In this document: positions 13,377 through 27,200 of the stretch, one piece after another | Layout of the letters: each line of letters starts with the position of its first letter | Numbering within the stretch: position 1 is the stretch's first letter | Origin: Lutjanus erythropterus | Lineage: Eukaryota > Chordata > Actinopteri > Lutjaniformes > Lutjanidae | Direction of reading: 5' to 3' | Length of the DNA: 64,000 bases | Assembly: GCA_020091685.1 (NCBI GenBank) | Contig: CM034606.1 | Location: 22,832,695 to 22,896,694 of the forward strand | Made by a program: the position numbers and the translations under genes | The notes under the pieces: model-generated | Told to the model about the DNA's origin: nothing | The model's input: the letters and a program-made list of their open reading frames with translations, nothing else | Databases searched by the model: none

Positions 13377-16300
13377 GTATAAAAAACTGAATTAAAAGAA
13401 AATTCAATTACATTTTAGTATCACATTTTTGTCAGTTGTTAATATATTTTCTGCAGGACACAAAGAAGAAAGCCCTATGCAGGACTCCCAGGGACCACTG
13501 GTGTCTTCTGAGCGGAGTGATATCCTTCAGGCTTCGTCTGTGGAGCTCTCACCCTCCAACAGCTCTGGTGGAACCTACATGTGGGATGAGGATGGCCTAG
13601 AGCCCCTAGGAGGGCCTGGGACACATCCATGTGACAGCTATGATGATTCAGAGCTCAACAGCATGGTGAGTCCTGGTTTCCAGCATTGATGAATTTTGAC
13701 TGAAATGCATACAATACAAAAAGCATTACCTGTATTAATTTGTCAGTCCTGAAATCTGGTCTTTCTTAAAATCATATCTGATTCATTCATTTAATATAAT
13801 TTCTGATTCCGCTTCTATTCTTTCGCTGCTGTTTTGGTTTCAGGAAAAATATCTGAAAAGGAATGGGTATCCATCTAAAATTTACTTGCATCAAGAAAAG
13901 GACAGAATTCAAATTCAAATTCAAATTTGGACTAGATTAATATTATTTAACTAAACAATGATAATGATGATGATTCTGTTGATTGACTATTCATAGTAAA
14001 TCAGTTAATAGTTTAAGCTCTTATATGCTTTGAAGTATAATTTCTCACTTGTGTGTATTAAACTTATAAGGAAGTAACTGGTCTTGTCTGCCAGCAAACA
14101 CTCATGCTCCCCACTCCTTCTCGCTTCATGCCAATTGGCAGATTGCTCTGTAGCATATTTGAGAAAGGGAAAGGGGTGGATAGCAGCCAAAACCCTTTAG
14201 CGATGATACGGTTACTAAGGCTAAAAACTTTAGAGAACACTTAAAGCTGTTGCAGCTTTAACTGATTGATAGTTGGCAAAGAATAGGCTTGTGTGACTGA
14301 GAAGTGGGTTCGTTTCCAAGTACAGTTGATTTTTAAGAGGGAGAAGGTTGAAAGAAATGTTAAGGTTATGACATCTTGTGAGTGGTCTGATACACATTAG
14401 ACAAATGGACTTATAACATTTCCATGGACACTTGAGAATAGTAGTCAAATGACCAGCTCAAAAGACTTCCGAATTTCTTTATCACAAAATATAGATTTAC
14501 AGAATATATTTTTAAAAACATTGTGTACTTTTTCAAGAGCCAAACCTAGATTGCCCTCAAGCACACTTCATACCACCTGATTGTATTTACTCAAACTAAA
14601 AATCCCTATAACATTATACAGTATGTCTCCTGTATGAAGTGATTCCATGGGCGTGAGAAACGTCACATTTGCATGCCCTGTGGTATGTCATCTTGTTAAA
14701 TATGAAGTTATGGTATTTTTATCTGTAAAAAATATCCAGTATAAAAGCTACATTTTGACAGAGTTGGTCTTTCAAAGTGAATGACATATCATGTACAGTA
14801 GTGCACCATAGTACATTCTGACATGAAAATATAAAGGACTTGATGAGTACCTATTAAAGGAGAAAAATGTAATTATACTGTACTAAATCATAAAATGATC
14901 ATAACATGTCATCAGAGATTAAGTTGAAAAAACAGCTTCTCTGGTGCTACAAGCAGTGCGTTTCCGTTCTGGGGTGGAACAACTGTTTTTGTTTGTCCAT
15001 TTCATGTTTATTAGATTTAAAATTAATGCTGAGCGTTTGGCGAATGAGTTAGTGTCTGTTTATGAGTCATAAGAAATATAACGAGCTTAGCTTTACATTG
15101 ACAGACAACTGACAGTTATAAACAGCAGATCAACTTTGTTGTCAATTGTCATTATCTCCATGTAATGTCGTGCTTGTCTTGTGCTTCTGTTTGGTGTCCC
15201 TGTCTGCAATCTGCAGCCAAACTGCCTGAGCTTCGAGTCTGGGGAGTAGAGGGCGGCGTTAAACAACCCGCTTAAACTGTAGATCGTATATCAGTTTTTT
15301 AGAATAGCACACTGTACGTGCCTTAGTCTATTACAGTAATCAGTTTCAAATAATACCTATTTCTTCTTATTATTGGGGATTAAATGAGCAGAACAAAGGC
15401 TGAAAAGGAAAGTAAGACCATCTAGAGTTTTCTGCCAGATCTCACTGCCAGTTTCATGCTAAGGCCTCTCTCCCCCTGAGAAGAATGCTGACCTGGCCAC
15501 CAACTGTGTGTTAATTGCAATGTTGGCCTTGCTGTGGTTCTCTGTACTCCTGTACCAAGGCACCTGATCTCAGGAATGTGTAAAGAGCTTAAAATGAGCT
15601 GGATTAGAAATTATATAATAAGGCATGCATGTTTATACTTCTTTTTTACCATGTGATGTTGACACAAGCATCGAGTCCCTGAAAATAATGTGTATTTTAC
15701 AATAATGGATCTGTAGCAGCTACCAAAGCAAAGCTACCAAAGCTCTATCTGTGCTGTATGGATTCATTGCTCCTGTCAGTTCAAGCACACGTGCTTTAGC
15801 CATGTGCGTCTGATTAAGAGTCATTCAGCATGTCTTAAGGAGTGTGTGTGTGTGCGTGCATGTGCGTACCCATGTTTTTGTACTATGTTACTTGAACTGT
15901 TGTCATGTGGAAGACCTGTTTGATACTTAGCATTCCAGAATAGCTTAATGGACACAATGCTTCAGACTAAGGCTGGATGACTAATCAAAATAATATTGAA
16001 ACTGTAGTATGGCCAAGTACAATATCCAAATCACAAAAACTGCAATTTTTTGATAATGGAAAAATATGTGACAAAACAGCATTTTGATTAAGTATTTTAG
16101 TGTTGCAGAAATGCCCAGGATTACAAATCTCCAGATGTAAGAAAACATGTTTGTTTGGTATAGACCCCAATGAATTTTACATCATCATGATTTTTATATT
16201 TTTTTCAGTGGAAGTGAAAATTGTGATGCAAAAATATAATTCCCACTAATTGCGAATCATATCACAGTTGGAATATCTGTCAAAATAATAGCAATATGAT

Positions 16301-19300
16301 TTTTTTTTACCATATCGTGCAGCCCAAGTTCAGACCATATAAATCTTTACTGTATATGTATACAATATTCTAGATAACAATGCTTCAATCTTTATGTCAT
16401 TGCTAAAGAATTAACTATGTATGAGTGAGTTTTAAACCAGAATCAGAAGAACACAATGCTTTCCATGTCGTTAGGCTATTGTTAATGTAGACGATAACAT
16501 TATGTAATTTTGAAATAATAGTGCAAAAAGGGAGATTTAAAACCAAAATCTAATACTGTTCTATTCTAATCAGAATGAAACAGCCGTAGGGCTGCTAGTT
16601 TGTGTTTAACGAGAGGATGTATGTCCCCTGTGAGTGCAACTGGAGGCTGTTGTTGCATCAGTGGCAGGCAGCCATCGTTCCCGCCCTCAGCTAATGCATT
16701 GAACCCAACACCACTAGAAATCTGTGGAAAAATGAATGAATGCACGTTTGCGGCCTGTCTGTAACATTCTTAGGAAACGTGCAAAGAAAAGTTGAGTTAG
16801 ATGACTGCCATGATGACTATCAGTTATAGCTTTACCCTTTTTATACAATTTGGGAAATAACATTCTCTTAGTGAGGTTCAAATCTCTGGTCAGAGAAGAA
16901 GGGAATAGTCATAGTTGTTGCTGTAAGAGAGGGAAAGGTCTGATAATGGCTGTTGAGTGAGTGGGAGCTATAGAGGGGAAAAAAAGGAGTAGAAGGGTAG
17001 AACCAGAATGTGAGAGTGAGAGACTGATTGCTCATGTGTGAAGATCAGCTCTATGGGGAATCTGCCTTTGAGATATTTAACTGAGCTATTTGATTAGAGG
17101 AAATGAGCCCACTTACTGTAATTGGATGCACTGAGCTCTCTCTCTATCCCATCCCTTTTCCTGCTATTTCCTCTCCATCTGTTTGCATCTCTCTCTTACT
17201 CATTCTCCCCTTGTTCACTGAGTAAATCGTTCCTCATAACGAGCAGAAGAAAGCCACAAATATAATCCAGTCACAAAGCAGTGCCGCTGTCAAAAATGAT
17301 TAGTAATTCTTCTTCAGATTTATCCTTGCATAAATGTGGCCTGTAATGATAAAGTTGAGGCATCAAACAATGAGTATCACAGTCAGTCAAAGCTTCTTTC
17401 TTGGTCTTGTCTCAGAATGTAAAGCATGTAGAAATCCCCCTGCTCTGAATTAGTTGCTGGACAGAAAAGAACTGCAGGGTAATTAGGCCTAATCTTGGTG
17501 ATATATAGAAAGGCAAGGCATACAATCATGGCTCTAAGCAAAAACAAAGAATGCAACTGATGTTTCTAGCATTTACATAACCAAAACTCTCTCCCTTTTT
17601 TTTGTTTCTCGTTGGTATGAGAGAATGGATGAGATAATCAGCTCCTAGCAGGTTTTGTTTTGCCTTACTGCAGTGATATGCTCAGTCCACTTGGAGGCAC
17701 TGTGCATCCTTAGGACAACACAATGAGTGTGTGTCTGCTAGTGTGCTGGTTTGTGTGTCCCTGTATTTTTCTGGCTATATATGGCTCTATCTGCATTCTT
17801 ATGCCTCTGTGCAAAATCAAGGAGTGGGCTACCTGAGCTGATAATAACATTCCCATGATGCACCATGCAGCCCGGTACAGTACCAGCTTTACAAAATTGG
17901 CATTGTGAAATGGAGGGCCACTTCTCACAGCGACTGTTAATGTTTTCCTGGCTTCAGTGCAATTTATCATGCAATGCAACAGGGCATAATTTATATTTAA
18001 ACGGTTTAAGTGTTTTGGAGTAGTTGAGATTACTTATTTTGTTTCGTTATGCAACTCCCAAGCAATCAAGCAAGAATAAAGGAAAGAGCTAAGCCGAAAC
18101 GGTAGGAATTCAATCATTGGTAGATGCTGTCTGCTATTTACATGGGGGTGGACACAATAATAGCAACACCTGTGCAGTGTGTTACAATCCATCACAGCCC
18201 TGTGAGACATAAAACCCCTGTGAAGCTTATGATGTTTAATTGTTGTTGAAACTAAGGCAGAAGAATAGAATTTGCAGTTTGGCTCTTGTTATTTCTAGTT
18301 TTTGTTGTGCAGTTAGATTTTATATTGTTAAGTAATACTCCCTCTGTAGTTACCAAATATCGGGTCCAACTGACATATAATAAAATTAAATACAACTAAC
18401 TTCAGAATGATGGATTTTGAAGGAAGGAACACCAGTCCCTCCAGTCAAACTCAATATATGAGCAGTTTGTTCTAAGGCAAGCACAGAGGATACTGTTTGA
18501 CCATCACTTATTCTCCACCCTGAGTATGAGCTCTTACCCTCTGGCAGATGATATAGAGTACCTCAATGTAAGCTTATCTGTTTTAAAAACTCATTTGTGC
18601 CTACCTCAATTATGATTTTAAATAGTGTTGCTGGAAGCTGCATGTGGTTGTGCAATAGCTTTATAGTTTTCTTATGACTGGTCATGTAATATGTGCAATA
18701 TATGTAATGTTCACTATTATCATTTGTTCCATCTATGAGTGAGCAAACTTCTGCACACATTTAAATGGATGAGTAACTTTAACAGTTAGCTTAGTCAAAA
18801 TTCAAAGTCAAATTTAACATTTCGTTTTAGGATGGGCCAGTTTCCTTAAGAACTGTTATGTTGATTTCATGATCCATGTGTCTGAGTTTCTCTAATTAGA
18901 AGAAATTGCAGCCCAGTGTCCCTCCTCACAGCTTGAAACCTTGCATGGAAAACGCCTGAATGTTTACCTTTTGCCTCCTATAATTATGTCAGTTCTTATC
19001 CCTTCTTGGAAAGCTGGCTGTTCTCTGGCATTTTCTTTATTTAACAGTGTTTTGTTCCGCTTTCCATTTTGCCTTCTTTCCACCCGCCCCTCTTTTCTCT
19101 TTCTGTTTTCCAGCCAAACTCCTGGTGGTTCTGTAATCCTTTGGTTTCTCCCTTTGCTGCAGAGTTACCACTGCCTCTTATCCCTGATTTATTTATTTTG
19201 CCTCTAATTTTAGGCTTTTGTGGAGCCAGGTTGAGACAGGTCAATTCATTAGTGTTTAAATGAGTGAGGTGCTTAAGCCTTTTGTCTGCAGAGTGCTGAG

Positions 19301-22300
19301 CCATTTATGGAACATGCTGCCAGTGAACCGACTATGCTGTTGCATTAATGAGGCTTATAGCTCACCTGCTTTTGTTAGTCCCGATTTTGAATTGACAGCA
19401 GCAGCCCTTTAAGGTAAACAATGTTTTGTGTGTACCCCTTTTGGTGCATCCAGTGCTTTCAATTAAGACCATTACTCTCTCACACACACTGAAGATACAA
19501 GTTTTTACTCGTGAAAACTGGGGTCTGAGTCATTCCCAAAATTACAGCCTTTACTTCCATCATCATTGATCGTGACTCCCTGAAGTTTCCAACCACAGTC
19601 GTGTCCTGTTATTTTACTATGGTTCATTACTGTGCTGCCTTTTTTAACCACTTTATCTCTCACCAGGCTCTCACATACTGTAAATTTTGAATCTGCTGTG
19701 AACGATGAAGACAATAGCATAGTAGGTGATTGGCAGGATAAAGCAAAACCACTTTTAGTGGCAAGATTGGATTGATTAAGTATAATCAGTTGATTTATTG
19801 CATGTAACAATTGATGGTAACATTTGCTCTAACCTATTGTTGCTCAAATTTATCAGAGGAAAACAAATATATATAGAATATTATAACTTGATTTATGAGT
19901 GTCATATCAAACTGACTGTATTTACAAAAATAATGTGCCATTGTCCAAATACATATGGACTGCACAGTAAATTACATTTCTAAGCAAACATTAGTATTTC
20001 AATATATAATATTTAATTCACAGCCTATTAATGTTATAGAAACAGGATTTGATGTAATGTTCACGGTACCCAGTACCGACATTTGAAGCACTTTTAGATT
20101 TCATTTGTTTAATCTTCCTGCCCTTCATGTCCAATTCAACTTGCAGTATTCTCATTTACATTTCATGGTCCTTATGATATTTTAAATTGTGCTGATGTAA
20201 TTCAGTATTTCATCTTTCATGTGTAGTCTGTCTTTTTCTTTTGATGATCTGCAGTGGTACCAGCTCTGTCCATTTTGTGAAGGCTTGTGTGAAAGGAAAG
20301 CCAGCTCGCCTCTCTAGAGAGACTGTTTACTTCAGTAACCAAGCAAATGTGCACAGATGAAATGAAAAAGAAAGTTTGGCAGGAGAGAGAAAGATCTATT
20401 TATTGTGTTTTAGAATTTTTATCAGAGTTGATCAAAATATTGTGTTGATACTTGCACAAAAATGCATTAAAGGGCCAGTGTATAGGATTTACTGGCATCT
20501 ACTGGTGACATTGCTGATCGCACATCGTTTTGCATCTGTTCAGAAGCGTTCAGAATGCGAGAGTTTGTTTTTAGAGCCAGTGTTTGGTTGTCTGTTCCAG
20601 GCTACTGTAGAAACATGGCAATGGAACATAGCGGTGTCCACAATTCCCTCTCAAGATATATATGACTCATTCTAGGGCAACAAAAACACACCGATTCGTA
20701 TTTTTCGGTGATTCTACACTAATATAAACATAGTCATGTGTATTATATTCCATTTCTGCCAATATATCCCTGTTACTCTTGCATACTGGAGCTTCAAATC
20801 TATAGAGCTTTGAGTTTTTAGTGCAACTGTAGGATTTATATCATTATCATATACAGTTGCTCTCTGTACAGTTTCTTATTATTTTTTGTAGTGTTTTTGT
20901 ATATTACGTATGAGAAAAACCACAAGAAAAAAAGATAAATAAAATGTATCAAGCATAAAGATATCTACCTCACTCCCTCAAAAGACAAGTCATCATGATA
21001 TTAACATTCAGCAGAGTGCTTAATTTATGCTATATATTTTTTACAAAGCAATGCAAACAACAAAATCTACTTATATTGTTAATAACAGTAACAACATCAT
21101 TTTCAAACTGTGGTCATCTTATAAAACCTTGTACTTTTCTGCTTGTTTGGCATTGTGTGTGTCTGCTTTTATCTCTTAAGGTTGTTTTTTTTTATGAGGA
21201 AAGTGTTCTTTATGTCAGCACACGTGGCTGTAGAACAGGTGGTGTATATGGTACAGACGGCATATTGTTTGTTTTTTTTTGGTCAACAATATGTCTTGAG
21301 CACCAAACGAAATGGGAAAAAGATGAAGCTGGGAAAAACACACCACTGATTTGAGGGTTCTCTAACTCTATTTTGTTCTGTTCTGCAGCTGCCATCACTC
21401 ATTAAACAATTTAACTCAGAATGCCTCCTTCACACTGCTTCTGTTTCCTTTCTCTGAATGTTTGCCTGTGCATAGCACAGCAGAAATAAACTGTTAATAG
21501 AAAGGATATTGCCATTTGTGGCAATAAAATGTGGAGGAGGAAGTAATCAAATTTTAAATATTACAATAATAAAATCTAAAATATTAGTACCAGCAGCCGT
21601 TAGTATCATGGGGTCACTCTGTGAAGTGGAGTGTGAACGAATGCAGAAGTAGTGAAATTCTAACCCGTTATTACTACTATAAATTTTACGAATGGGACTT
21701 TCCTCAACAGACGAGTTATTATCATTTGGAACCAGTTATAATTAGAGACTAGCTCTTATTTCTAATTTCCTCTGCTTTGTAAGTATACTTCATTATAATT
21801 TTGTAACTCAGCTTAACTAAACACAACACTTTTCCCTTTGAGTTTCACAGTAAAAGCTGCCTGGCAGTCCAGGGGGCATACATTAATACCATCTTATTCC
21901 TGTAATTATTTTACTGTGAAACATCTGCAAGTGCTGAGCTCCATGATCTGTAACTTATTGTGACATTGAGACAGAAAAAATTAGAATAAATCGCAATTTT
22001 CCTGTTATTAAGAGGCACTTAAAGCAACGGAGTGGAGAATGATAGTTTGTTGAACCAAATTAATTCTGTTGTACACAATATAATGTGTGAGCAATTACAC
22101 AGGAGTAAGCTACAAGTAATGTGTTTCTTTCCTCCATATTTTCCTCTAGTCTTTATTTGAAACTGGTCTGTATTTGTTTCAATATTTGAGATCAGTTTTT
22201 GCTGACCGTTTACCGTATACTCTTTTCCTTCCTATCTGTACTGTAGCGTACTTTCCCTTTAAGCCCTCCCACTCTATAATCACAGAATGCCTACTTGAGC

Positions 22301-24129
22301 TGAAGTTGAAAGGAAAGAGAACAAAAAAAGCAATATAAAAAGATAATTCTTTTCTTATATTATTATGATTTTCTGGTATTTTTCTTTATGCGCCTATAAT
22401 TTGGTGTCATTCTTTGGATGTTTGGACTCCCACAACTCATGCATTTCTCAAACAGTCAGAGCTCACAGTGGATGCCTAATTATCCCTGTAAAAGCCAATA
22501 AGACCAATAAGGCTTTTGCAGTGGGTGTACTAGATTATGATTATCCTACATTTCACACATCTTACAATGGTTACATCCAGTGAGACAGAGAATGAAAATG
22601 GACTTTTTGTTGAAAAATGTTCCCAGTTCAAAAGTTCCAAATGAATTGCGTAAATGGATGACAATGATATCCGTAAATGATTAGTTAGAGGACATATCCT
22701 CCATCAAACCACCAGCGAGTCCCAAGATATAGAGTATAAAGGATTATACTGTTAAGTTGGGGTGCTAATGTCACACAAGAGATACATAGTCCATACACTC
22801 AAACACGCACAGCAACAGTAGCGAAACACTTCATACCCAAACCCTGACCATTTCTATATAAGGTCACTACATTAATTATCACATAATAGTTCAGTGTGTC
22901 TTAGGGCATTATTTTGGAAAGGATTTGACCTTCAAAAAAACGAATGATCCCGGAAAAAGATATGTTTTATGTCGTTATCTAGCCTTCCTCGCTGATCGAG
23001 TAGCTCAACAGAGATTTCATTAGAAAATAATAGAAAGGTACTGGGCTGAAAATAGTGGCTTACTTCATGTGAGACAAAAGAGAAGATAAAGACAGAGATG
23101 AATGAGAAGAACAAGTACAGTCACTCTAAAAACTTCTCCCTGGCACTTATTGATTTTACAGTCTTACCTAACTCTAGAGTTTGAGGGAGTTTTTTTGAGG
23201 TGGGGTGATTGAACCGAAAATGAGCTGCCTACTTTGCCTTTTCAGCTGATTGTGTGCCACGAATTTACATTCAAGCCATGAAAACCCAATTTCTACCGGA
23301 GATTTTGAAAAGATACCGTCGAAGAAAGCAATGGGTAGAATTAAGATTTCTGTAATGAGCTTTTATGTTGCTTTGCAAGTTTGTTGTACAGATCCTCTGG
23401 TCATTTGAGGATAAGCTGTCGGAGTAAGAAAAGATAAGTTTTTAAACCTTCCCAGTGATTATGAAGGTTTTAATCGTTGTTTGATCCAGTGATGTTTGTT
23501 GTAAGATTCAGCTGATGTTACTGTTGGAGCAGAGAGTATGAACAGTGATTCTGAATGCGGGTCGTGACTCAGGGCTTGGATTGATGTAGCACCTCTGGGT
23601 ATTTAAGATAGATCGAAAATGTGCATATTATGTGTCAAATTCATGTACTGAAAAAAGTCAAATCATTATTCCTTTAGTGAGAACAAGTATAACGGCTACA
23701 ATTTAATTGGCTCAAAGCTGCTATTCAGATGCATTTTAATAATAGTTCATAACAGCTATTGATATTCATAGATGGATCCGAGGGTCCAGAGCTCATGAAA
23801 TCCTTGGGAATCATTATTAAACAAAATAGTTTTGACACTCTTCATGATAGAATGAATTTTCAAAAACTCTCATACTCAACTCAGTGTTGATATGATACAG
23901 TAGGTCTGTAGTTGACTGGTTTGGGTGCAGGGTCATTCACAACACATTAGCCGAGCAAAGTATCACCAAATGTTGTCCAGCTGAACATTTGCTGTTAGGT
24001 AATATTAGTAATTATCCTGCTGCCATTGTTGTGTCCAGGTCATTTGTAGAGTATGGTGTACTTTCATAAATGACCACTTTGGACTTGCAGACCATAGTGG
24101 ACCTGCCCTTTATCCAGTCCACTACTAAC

Positions 24130-24204
<75 letters not shown>

Positions 24205-27200
24205 AACAAACTCACTCAGTCACTCTTCTACTGAGAGATTATCCTGACTTTTCAGTGCTCTAAGCGGTTGTGTGCTGCCAGTGTGAAATGTAATTTCCTC
24301 TGGAGCTACATACTGTAACAGAGACAGTCAATGAAAGATGGGGACAGAGACAGAGTAAGTTGTGAGTGCTGCTGGAATGAAGAAAAGACCAGAAAATTAT
24401 GTATCATTAATTGATTTGTTGATAATTTTGTTGATTGAGATGCCATGGGGTGCAGTACAGTAATGTATGGATACAAGGTGGCTGTAGTTAAGGTGGTGCA
24501 GCAGGTAGGTCATTAATTGTGGTTGTTGGTTTAATCCTTGGCTCCTCCTGTCCACATGTTGAGCATCTTTGAGCAAGACACTGAACCACAATTTACTCCT
24601 GATGTGTGTAAAGTATGTTGGGAAAAGTGTAAATTGCTTTGGACATGAACAGGTAGAATGTCACATAACAACTGTCGGTATGCTGCAAAATATGGGTAAA
24701 TAAACAGATAAATATGTCTTTCCTCTTACATTGCCATTGAATACCCATGTGTTTCTGGTAAGGCCTTCTTCCATTGGTGGTTCTGTGGTGTTGTTCAACC
24801 TGAGAAGCAGTGGATTTTTTTCTGCTTTGACTTCATGGTTGCACTTGATTAAAAATATGGTCACCCTAAGGATTTCCTTAGGATGATTTAAGGGAAAACC
24901 ATGTAGTCTGACCATTTTCCTCCAAAAATTTTAAGAAACCAATAACAGTCTCTAAAAAGAGAAATAATTGGTCAGACAATGGCTGAATTTAGGGTGATTG
25001 AAGGGGAGGAGAAGACAAGACCATTCAGTACAGAATAAAGACAGTGGATACTGTGAGTGATGTGAAACTTGTTAGAGATATTATCACTAGCAACTTTGTC
25101 TTATATTAACATTAGTTGTATTGAAACTCACCACTTTTTGTTTTGTGCGCTTGTGTGTATTTGCCATTACTGGATTGAATTTAGTTTGGATTATTGTGCT
25201 TTCTGTATTCAAGAGATCAGCCATCTCATCTTTTTTTTTTTCTTTTCTCTTTGCAGTCCATTTTGGAGAAGCTAGCTAACACAGGCTAACTTTGTGTGTT
25301 AGCTAAGCTAGGTAATAACTGGCGATAATCATGTCTAGTAACACTGAAGAATGATGCGAGTGAAGTGTGACCTTGGTAACTATAATGTCCATGTGCTGTA
25401 TTATGACAGTAACTGGTGTGAACGCCTTGTGCAGCAGTCCTAAGTGAACCCCTTAGCTAGTGTTTTAGAGTTTTTTTTAACCTACACACCAAAGTGAACT
25501 GTGAGTTTTGTCAAACACCTCATAGTGCACATCAGTTCTCTGAATGAATACAGTGTAGACACTAATGGAGGACTCACAGCTGCTGCTTTGGTTGTACACT
25601 ATATAGAGGGTGCGAGTCTTTCTAACTCATACACAGGTGAACTGTCAGACAGCTGAAAAGTTCCAGACTGTCTGGAGCCAAGCAAGAATGTACTTCCACC
25701 TCAAAAATATATCACAGTATTGCAGTTTTGATGCCATTATATTGTTAACATTTCACCAGAACTGTGTGAGTGTAGAGCATACTGTTCCTGAAAACCAGAG
25801 CATTTCTCCCAGTCAGACTACTCTGGTTAAATAAATGTTCTAAAAGATATAGTATGATGTAGTGCTTATCAAATATTTGTCTGACCTCTCATATTAAAAT
25901 CAGAAGGTGGAGGGGTATAATGTTAGAGAGGAGAGAGCAACCGAGTGGAAGAGAAAAGAGAGATAGAAATCTGAGGCACGGGGAGTGAGGGATAATGATA
26001 AAACAGATGAGACAGGTTGATGTGTACAAGGACTCTTCAAACAACAAAGATTCCACCCACGTCTTGGTTGACAGCTTTTAGAGGACTGCAGAAGTCAGTT
26101 TTGTTTATTCTATTTCCTTCATTATTCCCTCTTCATTAAGCCTGAAACACTGAGTACCAGTCAGTTATCGTGCAACACATGAGATTTTCTATAATGAGTA
26201 ATTTTATGCTTGTGTCTTGTAGTCAAAGCCCTGTCAATTTAGTTTCGTGAAGCACAAAATTGCCTTGAAAAATAAAGCTTTGAACTATTGATTCATTCCT
26301 TTGCTTTTGGGTATGCTTTGAATTATTCGGTAGACAGCAGTGCAGCAGTCAGACTAACTGCATATTCGGAGGTTGTTATGAGAAGTGTTTTTGTTGGGTT
26401 TTCAAACTCCTCTGTATTATTATTCATAATTGAGTGATATTTTTTCCAGAAGCCTGTTCTGTTATCTCTGTCTTGATGTAAGGAATAATGTATGAATAAT
26501 GTAGCTGTGGGGGTGAGAGAATTATGTGAGAAAGCATGATAGAAGCATGATCGAAAAAACATTGATAAATTGTTGTTAATGACAAAATTAACTCAATTAC
26601 AGGCAGTGAAAATAAATTTTAATGGATGCACAACAGAAAATTAATATCACATGTCCTAATGTAATTAAGATCACACTCCATGATAATACTGTCAGGGTCT
26701 TTAGGACAAGATAGCAGGTCATGTACATAGAAGTGGACTTATGGAACGCCAAAGAAAAATTCATGTTGTGAATTGCTATCAGAAACTTTTGACATTTTGG
26801 ACATTTTGTTTTTAAATTTTATGTTTGGGTTTGATAATAATTGAGTCTTCTTGGTCAATCAAAGATCAAACTAGGATCACTATAAATTACAATCAATCAA
26901 AATGGTCAACATATTTCTTCCTTTGTTGTGCCAACTTCCAAAGAAGGTGATAAAAGTTCAAATATTCTGTTCCTCCTTTTGCTTGGAACCCCCTACAACC
27001 CACTCAAGGACCCCTGTTGGTCCTGAGACCCCAGTTTGAAAACCAGTGCTATATATCACTGCTGTATATCATAGAATGAAGTAAATCTTGTGTGATAAAT
27101 TTTGAGGTTTATATATCTCATAATATGTACTGCTGCATGGCAACAAAAGCTGCTTTGGTGCATTGTTAATGCCAGACCAAGGACAGAAGGATTTATGTCA

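Noticed and set aside
24484..24661. Possible tRNA gene
   Set aside because: Only loose box A/B-like motifs remain and no cloverleaf forms; it matches a common SINE-like fish repeat instead.
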